From: a virus
IMG/VR virus record: IMGVR_UViG_3300047510_002861
Coordinates: 1 to 33,962 of that record
Direction: 5' to 3' (one strand)
Length of the DNA: 33,962 nt
This document shows positions 7,609 through 15,212 of the stretch, piece by piece. Under the pieces are notes generated by a model. That model searched no databases, was not told the origin of the DNA, and saw only the letters and a list, made by a program, of their open reading frames with translations. The translations under genes were made by a program, and so were the position numbers. How positions within the stretch are numbered: the stretch's first letter is position 1; each line of letters starts with the position of its first letter.

Positions 7609-7950
7609 ATGAACAAACTTTTTGTTAGTATTTTATTAATCACTCTAACATCGATTGCCGCAGCCGAACCGAGGTCAAGAAAGATACAATCTATGTGCGG
7701 CAGTTTTGAAGATGTTCAATTGACCATGGAAAAATATGGTGAAAAGCTTGTTATAGCTACTCAAAGTCCTAACGAGAAAACTGTTAATTTATTGTACGCT
7801 AATTTTGAGACACAAACTACCAGCTGGTTTATACACGATTTACAAACCGACGAGTATTGTATGCTAGGCGTAGGAGATAAAATTTATATACCTGACACAA
7901 GTCCTTTGAATACAGGCACAGGAATAGGAAAAAAAATTATTTACAAATAA
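7609..7950 (+). CDS. Secreted hypothetical protein, 113 aa
   Basis: The ATG at 7609 gives a clean signal peptide (MNKLFVSILLITLTSIAAAE, cleavage after AAA); the upstream in-frame start at 7570 would bury it and is rejected. The mature protein is about 95 residues, with two cysteines (CGSF and EYCML) that may form a disulfide, and beta-rich segments. It probably resides in the periplasm. A TATAAT at 7575-7580 lacks a convincing -35 box. It is followed by a strong terminator. Confidence 0.7.
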   Translation: MNKLFVSILLITLTSIAAAEPRSRKIQSMCGSFEDVQLTMEKYGEKLVIATQSPNEKTVNLLYANFETQTTSWFIHDLQTDEYCMLGVGDKIYIPDTSPLNTGTGIGKKIIYK

Positions 7951-7972
7951 CCTGGTTGATCCAGGTTTTTTT
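7949..7972 (+). terminator. Intrinsic terminator
   Basis: AACCTGG (7949-7955) pairs with CCAGGTT (7961-7967) around TTGAT, followed by an uninterrupted T run. It separates the exonuclease/secreted-protein unit from the autotransporter unit. Confidence 0.8.
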
Positions 7973-7990
7973 ATGATCGAGGAGAATACC

Positions 7991-8065
7991 ATGAGCTGGT
8001 TTGCTCACCGTCCCACCAGAAATCCACCGCAACCTGTACCAGTCACACCACCACATCGTATGTAA
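7991..8065 (+). CDS. Proline-rich microprotein, 24 aa
   Basis: A strong GAGGAGA (7979-7985) precedes the ATG by 5 bases. The 24-residue product begins MSWFAHRP and has repeated Pro and Val-Pro steps (PPQPVPVTPP). It lies alone between a terminator and the autotransporter leader. The ribosome binding site is the main evidence that it is translated. Confidence 0.4.
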   Translation: MSWFAHRPTRNPPQPVPVTPPHRM

Positions 8066-8089
8066 TGCCACATAATTGCTAGGTTTTTT

Positions 8090-8145
8090 GCGTAAATAGC
8101 AAAGTAGACATCAAATAAAAATAATAAGAGTCTACTTTAAAGGAG
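8090..8145 (+). promoter_or_regulatory. 5' stem-loop and RBS of the autotransporter gene
   Basis: CGTAAATA (8090-8097) resembles the late octamer. Immediately after it, AAAGTAGAC (8101-8109) and GTCTACTTT (8130-8138) form a perfect 9-bp inverted repeat with a 20-base A-rich loop. The Shine-Dalgarno AAAGGAG (8139-8145) abuts the stem, 9 bases before the ATG. A hairpin at the 5' end next to an outer-membrane protein gene recalls the stabilising stem-loop of ompA mRNA. This function is inferred. Confidence 0.5.
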
Positions 8146-8154
8146 CTAACAAAA

Positions 8155-9891
8155 ATGAAATACCTCAGCAGAGTCGTTGTGACTTTTGCTGTTTTTCTAT
8201 CATCTATTCTTCCAGCTAAAGCAGATATCACTGACGGACATTTTAGTACAAATCAAATTTTTGACGTACAATACTATTGGAGTGGAACCACTCTAAACGC
8301 AAGTAATTTTATTGCACCATTTGACATGAACTTTCAACACCCAACAGTCGGTTCAGGTCAATATTTCGCATTTTTTAACAGTACAACCAATCCGGGTACA
8401 TATGGTTTAGGTTTGTATAATTCAGATGGCACACTAGCACAAGTATTACACGACACAGGTACATTGCAAGCCATTGGTCCTGATGCGTTGTTCTACGTTG
8501 GATCAGGATTTTTTGGTACAGTAATTACAACCAGTGCCGGTTACAATTATGGAGACAATGCAAGTTTCACTAATATGGATACCAGTGTAACATCTGCAGA
8601 TGCTACAGGTTATACTTGGGCAAGTACTACACCACTGGGTGCTGGTCAAACAGCCGGAGGAGGATCACCGACAGTAGTTTCCACTGCTGCTGGAACACCT
8701 GTTGTGTCAACATCTACTAGTAACGGTGCAACCACATCTACCACAGTAGATACATTAGGGTCACCAACTGCGGTTACAACCGTAACTGACAGCAGAGGAT
8801 CTCTCAATGAGAAGGAGCTAACAATCACTAGAAATACAACCGTAGTTACAACAACACCAGTAACCAGGGTAGTGACTGATACAACTCCAGTAACAACAAC
8901 CACTGTAACAACACCAACCACAGTAACAACTTATAGTGATGGTTCTACCACAACTACCAATGGCACACCTGTTACCACTACTTCAACAACTAATCAAGTT
9001 GTTACTACCACTTCAACTTTTAATCAGGTAGTTACAACAAGTGCTGGTCAAGATTACACCACAAGAGTTGATCAATATTCAGTATTAGCCCAAACTAACA
9101 CGTTTGCTAATCTACTTAACTCTAATGATGTACTAAATCGTCACAGCATTGTTGATGGTGAACTTGTGTTTCGTGGAAATGTAGATGCGGGCGGAAGTAT
9201 TAGTTTCTACACCTTGGGTGAACGAGCTGGCGAATATGCCAACGATGGTTACACAATTTCTACTAGTCGTTATGGGTTCGGTTTAGATAAACTGGTCAGA
9301 AACAATTGGGTTGTTGGACTAAATGTCAGTCGTTCAAGTACAAGTATGACAGGAAACGATGCCAGTGGTAATCTTTATAAAGATATGATTGCCGTAAACA
9401 GCACTGCGGTTGTTAAAAATTGGATTTTAAGTTCGCAGTTAGGCTACTCGCGTAATGCTATGGATTCTACACACAGTTTACCTGCACTGGGCTATTCAAA
9501 CAGTTCTAGTACAAACGGTGATGACTACTGGTTTACAGCTAGGTTATATACACCAGATTTCCGCGGACTAAGACCGTTTGTGGGCGGAAGAGTAGAAAAC
9601 AATCGTAGAGATGCTGTTATAGAATCAGGCAGTGCATTGACTGCAATGAGTTATGACGCAGTGAATACCACAACCAATACCACACACTATGGTGTAAGAT
9701 TTGATCGTCAAGTAAATTCGTTTAACTTTTACGCCGAAGCAAGTCAAAATTCAGACAATGTTTTAGTGTCACGTATGGGTGTCGGTAAACAGCTAACAGA
9801 AAAAGTCTCTGTTATCCTAGGTGCTACACACCTTAAAAAAGACAGTATAGAAAGTACAGCAGGTAGTATAATGTTGCGAATAGGCTTTTAA
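8155..9891 (+). CDS. Outer-membrane autotransporter-like protein
   Basis: The 578-residue protein starts with a Sec signal peptide (MKYLSRVVVTFAVF... ending PAKA). Residues about 20-170 form a Gly/aromatic-rich beta domain. Residues about 180-300 are low-complexity Thr/Ser/Val repeats (TTTPVT, TTST and similar), probably a stalk or passenger. From about residue 315 to the end the pattern alternates polar and aromatic/hydrophobic residues and closes with SIMLRIGF, a terminal Phe typical of beta-barrels inserted by Bam. It would be exported and set in the host outer membrane, displaying the repeat region. It stands as a single unit between terminators at 7949 and 9900. Possible roles are superinfection exclusion, aggregation or surface alteration; none is proven. 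Confidence 0.8.
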   Translation: MKYLSRVVVTFAVFLSSILPAKADITDGHFSTNQIFDVQYYWSGTTLNASNFIAPFDMNFQHPTVGSGQYFAFFNSTTNPGTYGLGLYNSDGTLAQVLHDTGTLQAIGPDALFYVGSGFFGTVITTSAGYNYGDNASFTNMDTSVTSADATGYTWASTTPLGAGQTAGGGSPTVVSTAAGTPVVSTSTSNGATTSTTVDTLGSPTAVTTVTDSRGSLNEKELTITRNTTVVTTTPVTRVVTDTTPVTTTTVTTPTTVTTYSDGSTTTTNGTPVTTTSTTNQVVTTTSTFNQVVTTSAGQDYTTRVDQYSVLAQTNTFANLLNSNDVLNRHSIVDGELVFRGNVDAGGSISFYTLGERAGEYANDGYTISTSRYGFGLDKLVRNNWVVGLNVSRSSTSMTGNDASGNLYKDMIAVNSTAVVKNWILSSQLGYSRNAMDSTHSLPALGYSNSSSTNGDDYWFTARLYTPDFRGLRPFVGGRVENNRRDAVIESGSALTAMSYDAVNTTTNTTHYGVRFDRQVNSFNFYAEASQNSDNVLVSRMGVGKQLTEKVSVILGATHLKKDSIESTAGSIMLRIGF

Positions 9892-9899
9892 CTTAGTAC

Positions 9900-9924
9900 A
9901 AAAAGCCCCGCAAGGGGCTTTTTT
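9900..9924 (+). terminator. Intrinsic terminator with GCAA tetraloop
   Basis: AAAAAGCCCC pairs with GGGGCTTTTT around a GCAA loop (9910-9913), followed by T residues. The same hairpin recurs at 29342-29368. Confidence 0.88.
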
Positions 9925-9997
9925 ATTTCGGAGCAAATAAGTATTAATAAGTTCGATTACCATTGGTCCATCAAAAAATAATTATAAAGGATCACGA

Positions 9998-10063
9998 ATG
10001 TTTAGCCCAATATACAGGGTTATAATAGTTTCAAACGGGCAGCGGGGGTCATGGATCCGTTAA
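9998..10063 (+). CDS. Possible 21-aa leader peptide
   Basis: AAAGGA (9986-9991) precedes the ATG by 6 bases. The 21-residue ORF ends 13 bases inside the next gene, and its 3' part carries the GC/G-rich stretch that serves as that gene's ribosome binding site. It may couple translation to the downstream gene, or it may not be a real gene. Confidence 0.3.
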   Translation: MFSPIYRVIIVSNGQRGSWIR

Positions 10064-10821
10064 CCCTCTTTGCCCTTGCCAATGGCGCTGTTCAGGCTGT
10101 CAAAAAAGGCTGTGAATTATACAAAGAAATGTCCAGCGTGGCCGGAGATGTCAAAGGCGTTCTCAAGGACCTCGACGAGCAATTTGGAGCTAAATTTCGA
10201 GACCGTAGACCCACAGTAGCTGAGAAGAATCAATATATCGAAGAAAAAAATCGTATCATTGAACTCAGCAAAAAACAACCCGACGATATCTATACACAAA
10301 TTGGCGAAGAACTAGGCACTTACTTTGAAAATTATGCTTATTGCAAAGCAATATTTGAAGAAGAAGAAAAACACGCCTATGACGTATATACTGGCACAAC
10401 CAGTATTGGTAAAAGAGCATTACAGCGTGTGCTAATGTTGAGCAGACTCCAGGCAATGCAAACAGAATTGCGCGAAATCATGGTATACCAATGTCCACCT
10501 GAGCTAGGAGATCTGTATACCAGAACCGAAGCCATGATGGAGCGTATTCAAAAAGAGCAGGCCATTGCAATCAAATTAAAAAGAGAGCGAGACATAATTG
10601 CAGCTAAAAAAAGACAACGAAGAATTGATCATATTAAATGTAATGCTTACAAGTATGGTATAACTGTTATTTGTCTTATATATGCTTTTTGGTTGGGATG
10701 GGCAGTTGTGCAAGTAAGAATGGAAGACAGACCTGAATTGGGTCGTTGTTTGATACCCAAAGGAACTTGGCCTTACGAACATTACAATAATTTAAAGTGG
10801 GTAGATTGTGAGCCAAAATAA
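10051..10821 (+). CDS. Helical protein with C-terminal membrane anchor
   Basis: The 256-residue protein starts MDPLTLFALANGAVQAVKKGCEL, then has long charged helices (EKNQYIEEKNRIIELSKKQ; EAMMERIQKEQAIAIKLKRER). A single membrane segment lies at about 205-225 (YGITVICLIYAFWLGWAVV), with a short Cys-containing tail (RCLIPKGTWP... WVDCE). I recall similar proteins from marine T4-like phages without assigned function. The topology suggests a cytoplasmic coiled coil with a short periplasmic tail. The last 14 bases overlap the following GTG-started gene. Confidence 0.75.
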   Translation: MDPLTLFALANGAVQAVKKGCELYKEMSSVAGDVKGVLKDLDEQFGAKFRDRRPTVAEKNQYIEEKNRIIELSKKQPDDIYTQIGEELGTYFENYAYCKAIFEEEEKHAYDVYTGTTSIGKRALQRVLMLSRLQAMQTELREIMVYQCPPELGDLYTRTEAMMERIQKEQAIAIKLKRERDIIAAKKRQRRIDHIKCNAYKYGITVICLIYAFWLGWAVVQVRMEDRPELGRCLIPKGTWPYEHYNNLKWVDCEPK

Positions 10822-10990
10822 TAAAGTTAAATATACATCTAAGGCCAACAGTGGTCTAGTTATTAGAATGCATTTTGAACATAATTACAGTGTACAGGAT
10901 ATTTGTTTAAGACTTAGATACCCCGAAACTGTAGTGGAAGAAATTATAATAAGACACTTAGAAGAAAATGACAAATCCAGGAGTAGTTAA
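10808..10990 (+). CDS. Mini helix-turn-helix protein A, 60 aa
   Basis: The GTG start overlaps the upstream stop region. The core (VIRMHFEHNYSVQDICLRLR then TVVEEIIIRHL) fits a small HTH: helix, SVQDICLRL turn-helix, then a recognition-like helix. It resembles the next small protein (VIELHKQGFSYLAIAKSLNL then AVVEIINEY), so the pair may be a tandem duplication. It is too small to assign a target. Confidence 0.5.
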   Translation: MSQNNKVKYTSKANSGLVIRMHFEHNYSVQDICLRLRYPETVVEEIIIRHLEENDKSRSS

Positions 10991-11096
10991 GGCTGTAATA
11001 GAATTACACAAGCAAGGATTTTCTTATCTAGCTATTGCTAAGTCTCTTAATCTACATTTAAATGCCGTAGTGGAGATTATAAATGAATACAGCTGA
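10968..11096 (+). CDS. Mini helix-turn-helix protein B, 42 aa
   Basis: This ORF starts inside the preceding gene (ATG 10968) and ends 14 bases into the next. It encodes MTNPGVVKAVIELHKQGFSY followed by LAIAKSLNLHLNAVVEIINEYS, a clean resolvase/MarR-like HTH pattern (IxxLHxxGxSxxxIAxxLxL). The same V-I-x-x-H ... S ... I ... VVE-x-II skeleton occurs in the upstream gene. A regulator or DNA-binding accessory is the simplest reading. No other domain is present. Confidence 0.5.
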   Translation: MTNPGVVKAVIELHKQGFSYLAIAKSLNLHLNAVVEIINEYS

Positions 11097-11244
11097 TTTT
11101 TTAACTTTAGGTCTAAGATTATTCTTTTGGATAGTAACAACCCTGGCAATTGGTCAGGGAAGCGTGTTTGCAATCATAATATGCTTGACAGGTTTTTTAA
11201 TTATAGAAAAATTCCTTGAAGACATACAAACTGAACGGAGTTAA
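11083..11244 (+). CDS. Small membrane protein, 53 aa
   Basis: GTGGAG at 11070-11075 precedes the ATG by 7 bases. The product is almost wholly hydrophobic (FLTLGLRLFFWIVTTLAIG, then VFAIIICLTGFLIIEKF) with two membrane helices and a short charged tail. It sits just ahead of a secreted protein and a D,D-peptidase, so a holin-like or envelope role is conceivable but unproven. Confidence 0.5.
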   Translation: MNTADFLTLGLRLFFWIVTTLAIGQGSVFAIIICLTGFLIIEKFLEDIQTERS

Positions 11245-11247
11245 TCT

Positions 11248-11694
11248 ATGAACAAAATAATTTTTACATTATTAACAATCCTGTCTATTGAAGCAACGGC
11301 GCAAGAATTTCCACTGTCAATCACAGAAAACAATCAAATCATTTACAATGAAGCTGATTGGCAGCAGGCAGCACAATCTAATATATTTCAATTGTCTGTA
11401 CACAAAGTTTCAATAAATGTTCGCCAACAACAAGTTCCTGTATATTCACTTACTGAATTCAACAATCCAGACGGACAAAAATATGAAATGTTAGAACAAC
11501 CTGTTTACAAAATTTATACTTTTGGCTTGTTAGATTGCCAAACTGCTCTGTTTAACATTATGAATCATTGGTTTGTTGACAAAGACAACAAAATTGTTTA
11601 CAATGATGTAAAATCTGTTGGCTCATATATAGTTGATATGAGAGCCAACAATACTCCTCGTAACGATTTATTCCGTCTGGTTTGTAATAAATGA
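11248..11694 (+). CDS. Secreted hypothetical protein, 148 aa
   Basis: A signal peptide (MNKIIFTLLTILSIEATAQ, cleavage after TAQ or ATA) leads a mature protein of about 130 residues. Two cysteines (LLDCQTAL and RLVCNK) could form a disulfide in the periplasm. CGGAG (11236-11240) provides the ribosome binding site. The stop overlaps the D,D-peptidase ATG by 4 bases (ATGA), so the two are probably made together. No known domain is recognised. Confidence 0.7.
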   Translation: MNKIIFTLLTILSIEATAQEFPLSITENNQIIYNEADWQQAAQSNIFQLSVHKVSINVRQQQVPVYSLTEFNNPDGQKYEMLEQPVYKIYTFGLLDCQTALFNIMNHWFVDKDNKIVYNDVKSVGSYIVDMRANNTPRNDLFRLVCNK

Positions 11695-12458
11695 CTATTC
11701 GCTTTCTAATAACAGCAATCATAATGATTGTTAGCAGTTCCGTATTCTCTGCTAACATATCAGCTAAATCGTGGCTTATTGCAGATGGCGAAGGCAATAT
11801 TCTTGAACAAGAAAATATCAATATTCAGCAACCTATTGCCAGTATTACAAAATTAATGACTGCAATGGTGGTATTAGACTCAAACGAAAATTTAAAAACA
11901 ACAGTTGTCAAGAGATTTCGCGGACTGACAGTCACTAGAGAGCAACTACTCAATCTTGCAATAATAAAATCAGACAATCAAGCAGCCAAAATGTTGTGCG
12001 AATTATACCACCGTGGATATAAACAGTGCATTGAAGATATGAATCACAAGGCGCAAATTTTAGGAATGCGTGATACAAGATTTGAAGATAGCAGTGGGCT
12101 AGACAATCGTAATGTAAGTACACCGCAAGATTTAATAAAACTTTTATTAGCAGCGGAAAAATATCCTGCCATTGTGTATGCCAGTAACCAAAGCGTTGGG
12201 GAACTGCTAAAACCCAAAAAGAAAAAAATTCTTAAATGGCGCTATACAAATACCAATCCGCTAGTGGCCAAATATAATGTAATTGTGAGCAAAACTGGAT
12301 ATGTACGTGCCAGCGGTGGTTGTTTGATCATGAGTATAATTATCAAGAAACAAAAAAAACTTTTTGTTGTTTTGAATAGTTCTACAACCAGAACAAGAAT
12401 CCATGACATGGAACAATTGATATTGACTACCATTCAAGAAGAACACAATCAAAAGTAA
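11691..12458 (+). CDS. S11 family D-Ala-D-Ala peptidase (PBP7-like)
   Basis: The 255-residue protein has a signal peptide (MTIRFLITAIIMIVSSSVFS) and all three penicillin-binding signatures: SxxK (S51-K54, SITK), SxN (S94-N96, SDN) and KTG (K201-G203). Spacing and size fit the PbpG/DacA-type periplasmic endo- or carboxypeptidases, without the C-terminal DacA stalk. The substrate is the peptidoglycan peptide stem. It lies behind a membrane mini-protein and a secreted partner. It could soften the host wall at lysis, reshape peptidoglycan, or block a competing phage. Cytoplasmic endolysin motifs are absent. Confidence 0.9.
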   Translation: MTIRFLITAIIMIVSSSVFSANISAKSWLIADGEGNILEQENINIQQPIASITKLMTAMVVLDSNENLKTTVVKRFRGLTVTREQLLNLAIIKSDNQAAKMLCELYHRGYKQCIEDMNHKAQILGMRDTRFEDSSGLDNRNVSTPQDLIKLLLAAEKYPAIVYASNQSVGELLKPKKKKILKWRYTNTNPLVAKYNVIVSKTGYVRASGGCLIMSIIIKKQKKLFVVLNSSTTRTRIHDMEQLILTTIQEEHNQK

Positions 12459-12475
12459 TTTGATAAAATAGTTAA

Positions 12476-12483
12476 AATAAATA
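12476..12483 (+). promoter_or_regulatory. Late-promoter-like octamer AATAAATA
   Basis: Identical to the octamers at 3399, 15176 and 29403. It lies 57 bases before the dehydrogenase ATG, in an 82-base gap. A TATAAT at 12509-12514 also occurs here but has no good -35 box. Confidence 0.4.
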
Positions 12484-12540
12484 CGTTACTTATTCAATAA
12501 TTGATTTTTATAATCATTAAAATTCAACAAGGACAAAAAA

Positions 12541-13770
12541 ATGACAGTAGGTTTTATTGGTTTGGGTAAACTAGGCATGGCTTGTGCAGAAACCATGGCT
12601 GGTCATTACGCTGTAACCGGTTATGATATAAATTCAAAGCAAAGCAACAAAATTAAAATATCGGACAATTTGCGTGGTGCAGTTACAGGCAAAGAAATTG
12701 TATTTGTAGCAGTACAGACCCCACACGATCCGGATTATGATGGTTCAAAACCAATAACTCATTTACCCAACAAAGATTTTGATTATACTATTGTAAAGAA
12801 TGTTTTAAAACAAATTGATCAATGGGCAAGTCCAGATCAACTTATTGTTCTTATTTCTACTGTATTACCCGGCACAGTTCGTAGAGAACTCAGAGACTGT
12901 ATTACTGTTCCACGTTTCATTTATAATCCATATCTTATTGCAATGGGCAGTGTAGAATGGGACATGATAAATCCTGAAATGGTGATCATTGGTACCGAAG
13001 ATGGTAGTGAAACTGGTGATGCTCGATTACTGATTGATTTTTATCGACCGTTAATGCAAAACAATCCTCGTTATGTTGTGGGCACGTGGGATGAAGCAGA
13101 ATCAATTAAAATATTTTATAATACATTTATTAGTACAAAAATTGGTCTAGTAAACATGATTCAAGATGTTTCAATGAAAAACGGAAACATCAACGTTGAC
13201 ATAGTTACCGATGCATTAGCCAATAGCACAACACGTATTATGAGTCCCAAATACATGAAGGCGGGAATGGGCGATGCAGGACCTTGTCATCCACGTGATA
13301 ATATTGCATTACGTTGGCTTGCAGAAAAGTTAAATCTTGGTTATGATATTTTTGACACAGTAATGAACGCACGTGAACAACAGGCAAAAAATTTAGCTAG
13401 ATTTTTAAAAAGAATTCAAATTGAAAAAAACTTACCTATTTTTATCATGGGCAAGGCATATAAGCCTGATGTAGATTATTGTGATGGAAGTTATAGTTTG
13501 TTAATCGGACATTACCTAGAAGAAATACAAGCAAAGTATTTTTATATTGATCCTCTCACTGGAGACCAACCTCCGTTCGACGAAGTGCCAGTAATTGCAT
13601 TTTTGGCTCATAATAGAGAAGTCACATACGGTTATACTGGAAATCAAAACGAACAAGAATTTTATTGTAAATTAGAAACAGGTAGTGTGATTGTTGATCC
13701 GTGGCGTAAATATCCCAAGAGCAGCGAAAAATATACTGTGATACATTATGGCAACACACGAATGGTTTAA
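12541..13770 (+). CDS. UDP-sugar (glucose/N-acetylmannosamine) 6-dehydrogenase family
   Basis: The 409-residue protein has the NAD-binding GFIGLGKLG at 4-12, an acidic ribose contact (YDIN) at 28-31, NTFISTK at 194-200 with the conserved Lys, and GMGDAGPCHPRD with the presumed catalytic Cys at 249. These are the elements of UDP-glucose or UDP-ManNAc dehydrogenases, which oxidise a UDP-sugar twice to the uronate. The C-terminal UDP-binding domain is shortened but present (MGKAYKPDVDY). AAGGA precedes the ATG. It heads a tightly overlapping operon ending at 18825, which suggests a role in building a modified sugar, possibly on a virion or host surface. Confidence 0.88.
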   Translation: MTVGFIGLGKLGMACAETMAGHYAVTGYDINSKQSNKIKISDNLRGAVTGKEIVFVAVQTPHDPDYDGSKPITHLPNKDFDYTIVKNVLKQIDQWASPDQLIVLISTVLPGTVRRELRDCITVPRFIYNPYLIAMGSVEWDMINPEMVIIGTEDGSETGDARLLIDFYRPLMQNNPRYVVGTWDEAESIKIFYNTFISTKIGLVNMIQDVSMKNGNINVDIVTDALANSTTRIMSPKYMKAGMGDAGPCHPRDNIALRWLAEKLNLGYDIFDTVMNAREQQAKNLARFLKRIQIEKNLPIFIMGKAYKPDVDYCDGSYSLLIGHYLEEIQAKYFYIDPLTGDQPPFDEVPVIAFLAHNREVTYGYTGNQNEQEFYCKLETGSVIVDPWRKYPKSSEKYTVIHYGNTRMV

Positions 13771-14260
13771 CATAGCTCCTTTTTGGGACGATGAATTTAA
13801 AAATTTGAATTATCGAAAAGAAAAATTCAACGACCCCGGAGCAGTGTTAGAATGGCAAGACGCAGGACACACTGGCCCATTTGGTGGATGGATGTGTGAT
13901 ATGCGAGACACACAACCAGTTTGGAATAATCAGTTTATTGATTTTTTTTCTGTGTTAGGATGGAAAAATATTGGTACAAGTTACTACAGAATGGATCCCG
14001 GCAGTTCGTTGCCCATACACAAAGACACTTATCAAAAATATATAGATTTGTTCAATTTAGAAAATCAAAAACACAAGATAAAGCGAGCAGTTGTATTTTT
14101 AGAAGATTGGCAGTCCGGGCATTATGCCGAATGTAACAACGTGGCTTTTGTTGATTGGATAAAAGGATTCACTCTGACCTGGGACTGGGATGCTCCTCAC
14201 GTGGCAGCTAATTTAGGAATGACTCCTAGATACACATTACAAGTTACCGGACACGTATGA
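13748..14260 (+). CDS. Putative 2OG-Fe(II) oxygenase
   Basis: The 170-residue product has the facial triad order: H91-K-D93 in LPIHKD, H151 in DAPHVAAN and R161 in PRYTLQV, in a cupin-like setting typical of 2-oxoglutarate-dependent oxygenases, including the aspartyl-hydroxylase type. Fe(II) would be held by H91, D93 and H151, and 2-oxoglutarate by R161. The hydroxylated substrate is unknown. The start lies 23 bases inside the dehydrogenase gene; the end overlaps the amidinotransferase by 4 bases (ATGA). Confidence 0.7.
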   Translation: MATHEWFNIAPFWDDEFKNLNYRKEKFNDPGAVLEWQDAGHTGPFGGWMCDMRDTQPVWNNQFIDFFSVLGWKNIGTSYYRMDPGSSLPIHKDTYQKYIDLFNLENQKHKIKRAVVFLEDWQSGHYAECNNVAFVDWIKGFTLTWDWDAPHVAANLGMTPRYTLQVTGHV

Positions 14261-15180
14261 TTCATAGTTACAACGAATGGGATTCTATCAAAGAAATAGT
14301 AGTGGGTCGAGCAGATTTTGCCAACTGGCCCAGCACAGATCCTGTATTTGCATTAGAAAGTGAAAAAACAACTTGGAAGGAAACTCCTGTACCAAGTGGT
14401 CCTGTTCCAGACTGGATTATCAACGAGACCAATGAAGATTTAGATATGCTGGCTCTGGTACTTGAACGTTGTGGTGCTGTTGTACATAGACCCAAATCTT
14501 TAAACTATCAGCAGCTGGGCGGTATGTACGGATACTGTCCCCGGGATAGATTATTAATTTATGGCGACACCATAGTCGATCCTGCCATGATGTATCCGTG
14601 TAGAGATATGGAGGCGGAAACTCTAGAAAATGTCATATATCGAGCCAACACTGTACACATTATGCCGCGCAATGAAAAAATGACCTTAGATGCTGCTAAT
14701 ATTTTACGTCTAAATGATAAAATGTTATTTTTGGAAAGTGTTAGTGGAAATCTTAAAGCAGCAAGCTGGTTAATGAAAAAGTTTCCTGATGTTCAAATTG
14801 AAATATGTAATTTTTATTCCGGAGTACATATTGACAGCACAATTGTGCCATTGCGCGAAGGACTGGTAATGGTTAATGCCAGTCGGGTAGATGCAAGTAA
14901 TTTACCTAGTGTGTTTGATAGTTGGGAAACAGTTTATATCCATGAAGATGATATTGTGGAACAAAGTTTTTATCAGTATCCTTATGCTAGTAAATGGATA
15001 GCTCTAAATATGTTGTCGGTTGATCCTAGTACTGTAATTGTTGATAAACAACAAATCAAGCTAATCAAAGTATTAGAAAGTTACGGATTTACGGTAATTC
15101 CATTGCAGTTACGACACAGTAGAACACTCGGCGGAGGATTTCATTGTGTGACATTGGATTTAATCCGCCAAACTCAATAA
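14257..15180 (+). CDS. Glycine/inosamine-type amidinotransferase family enzyme
   Basis: The 307-residue protein begins NEWDSIKEIVVGRADFANWP, the signature of AGAT-type amidinotransferases. The catalytic triad can be read as D145 (TLDAANILR), H191 (SGVHIDST) and C297 (GGGFHCVTLD). Family members move an amidino group from arginine to an amine via a Cys-amidino intermediate. The acceptor here is unknown; an amine on a sugar, lipid or protein is possible. Translation is coupled to the 2OG oxygenase (ATGA), and an AATAAATA octamer overlaps its stop codon. Phage examples of this family are known from cyanophages. Confidence 0.87.
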   Translation: MIHSYNEWDSIKEIVVGRADFANWPSTDPVFALESEKTTWKETPVPSGPVPDWIINETNEDLDMLALVLERCGAVVHRPKSLNYQQLGGMYGYCPRDRLLIYGDTIVDPAMMYPCRDMEAETLENVIYRANTVHIMPRNEKMTLDAANILRLNDKMLFLESVSGNLKAASWLMKKFPDVQIEICNFYSGVHIDSTIVPLREGLVMVNASRVDASNLPSVFDSWETVYIHEDDIVEQSFYQYPYASKWIALNMLSVDPSTVIVDKQQIKLIKVLESYGFTVIPLQLRHSRTLGGGFHCVTLDLIRQTQ

Positions 15181-15183
15181 ATA
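15176..15183 (+). promoter_or_regulatory. Late-promoter-like octamer AATAAATA
   Basis: The octamer overlaps the TAA stop of the amidinotransferase, 29 bases before the next ATG, and would allow separate late expression of 15213-18825, which includes the tail-fibre-like gene. Confidence 0.4.
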
Positions 15184-15212
15184 ACTTACAAATAAAAAAA
15201 TAAAAGGTCATT

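Noticed and set aside
8646-8921. Minus-strand ORF of 91 aa opposite the autotransporter stalk
   Set aside because: It is the complement of the Thr/Val-rich repeat codons, giving a Val/Thr low-complexity product without a ribosome binding site.
12509-12514. TATAAT as the -10 box of the dehydrogenase operon
   Set aside because: The matching -35 position is TTACTT, a poor fit; the AATAAATA octamer is the better candidate.
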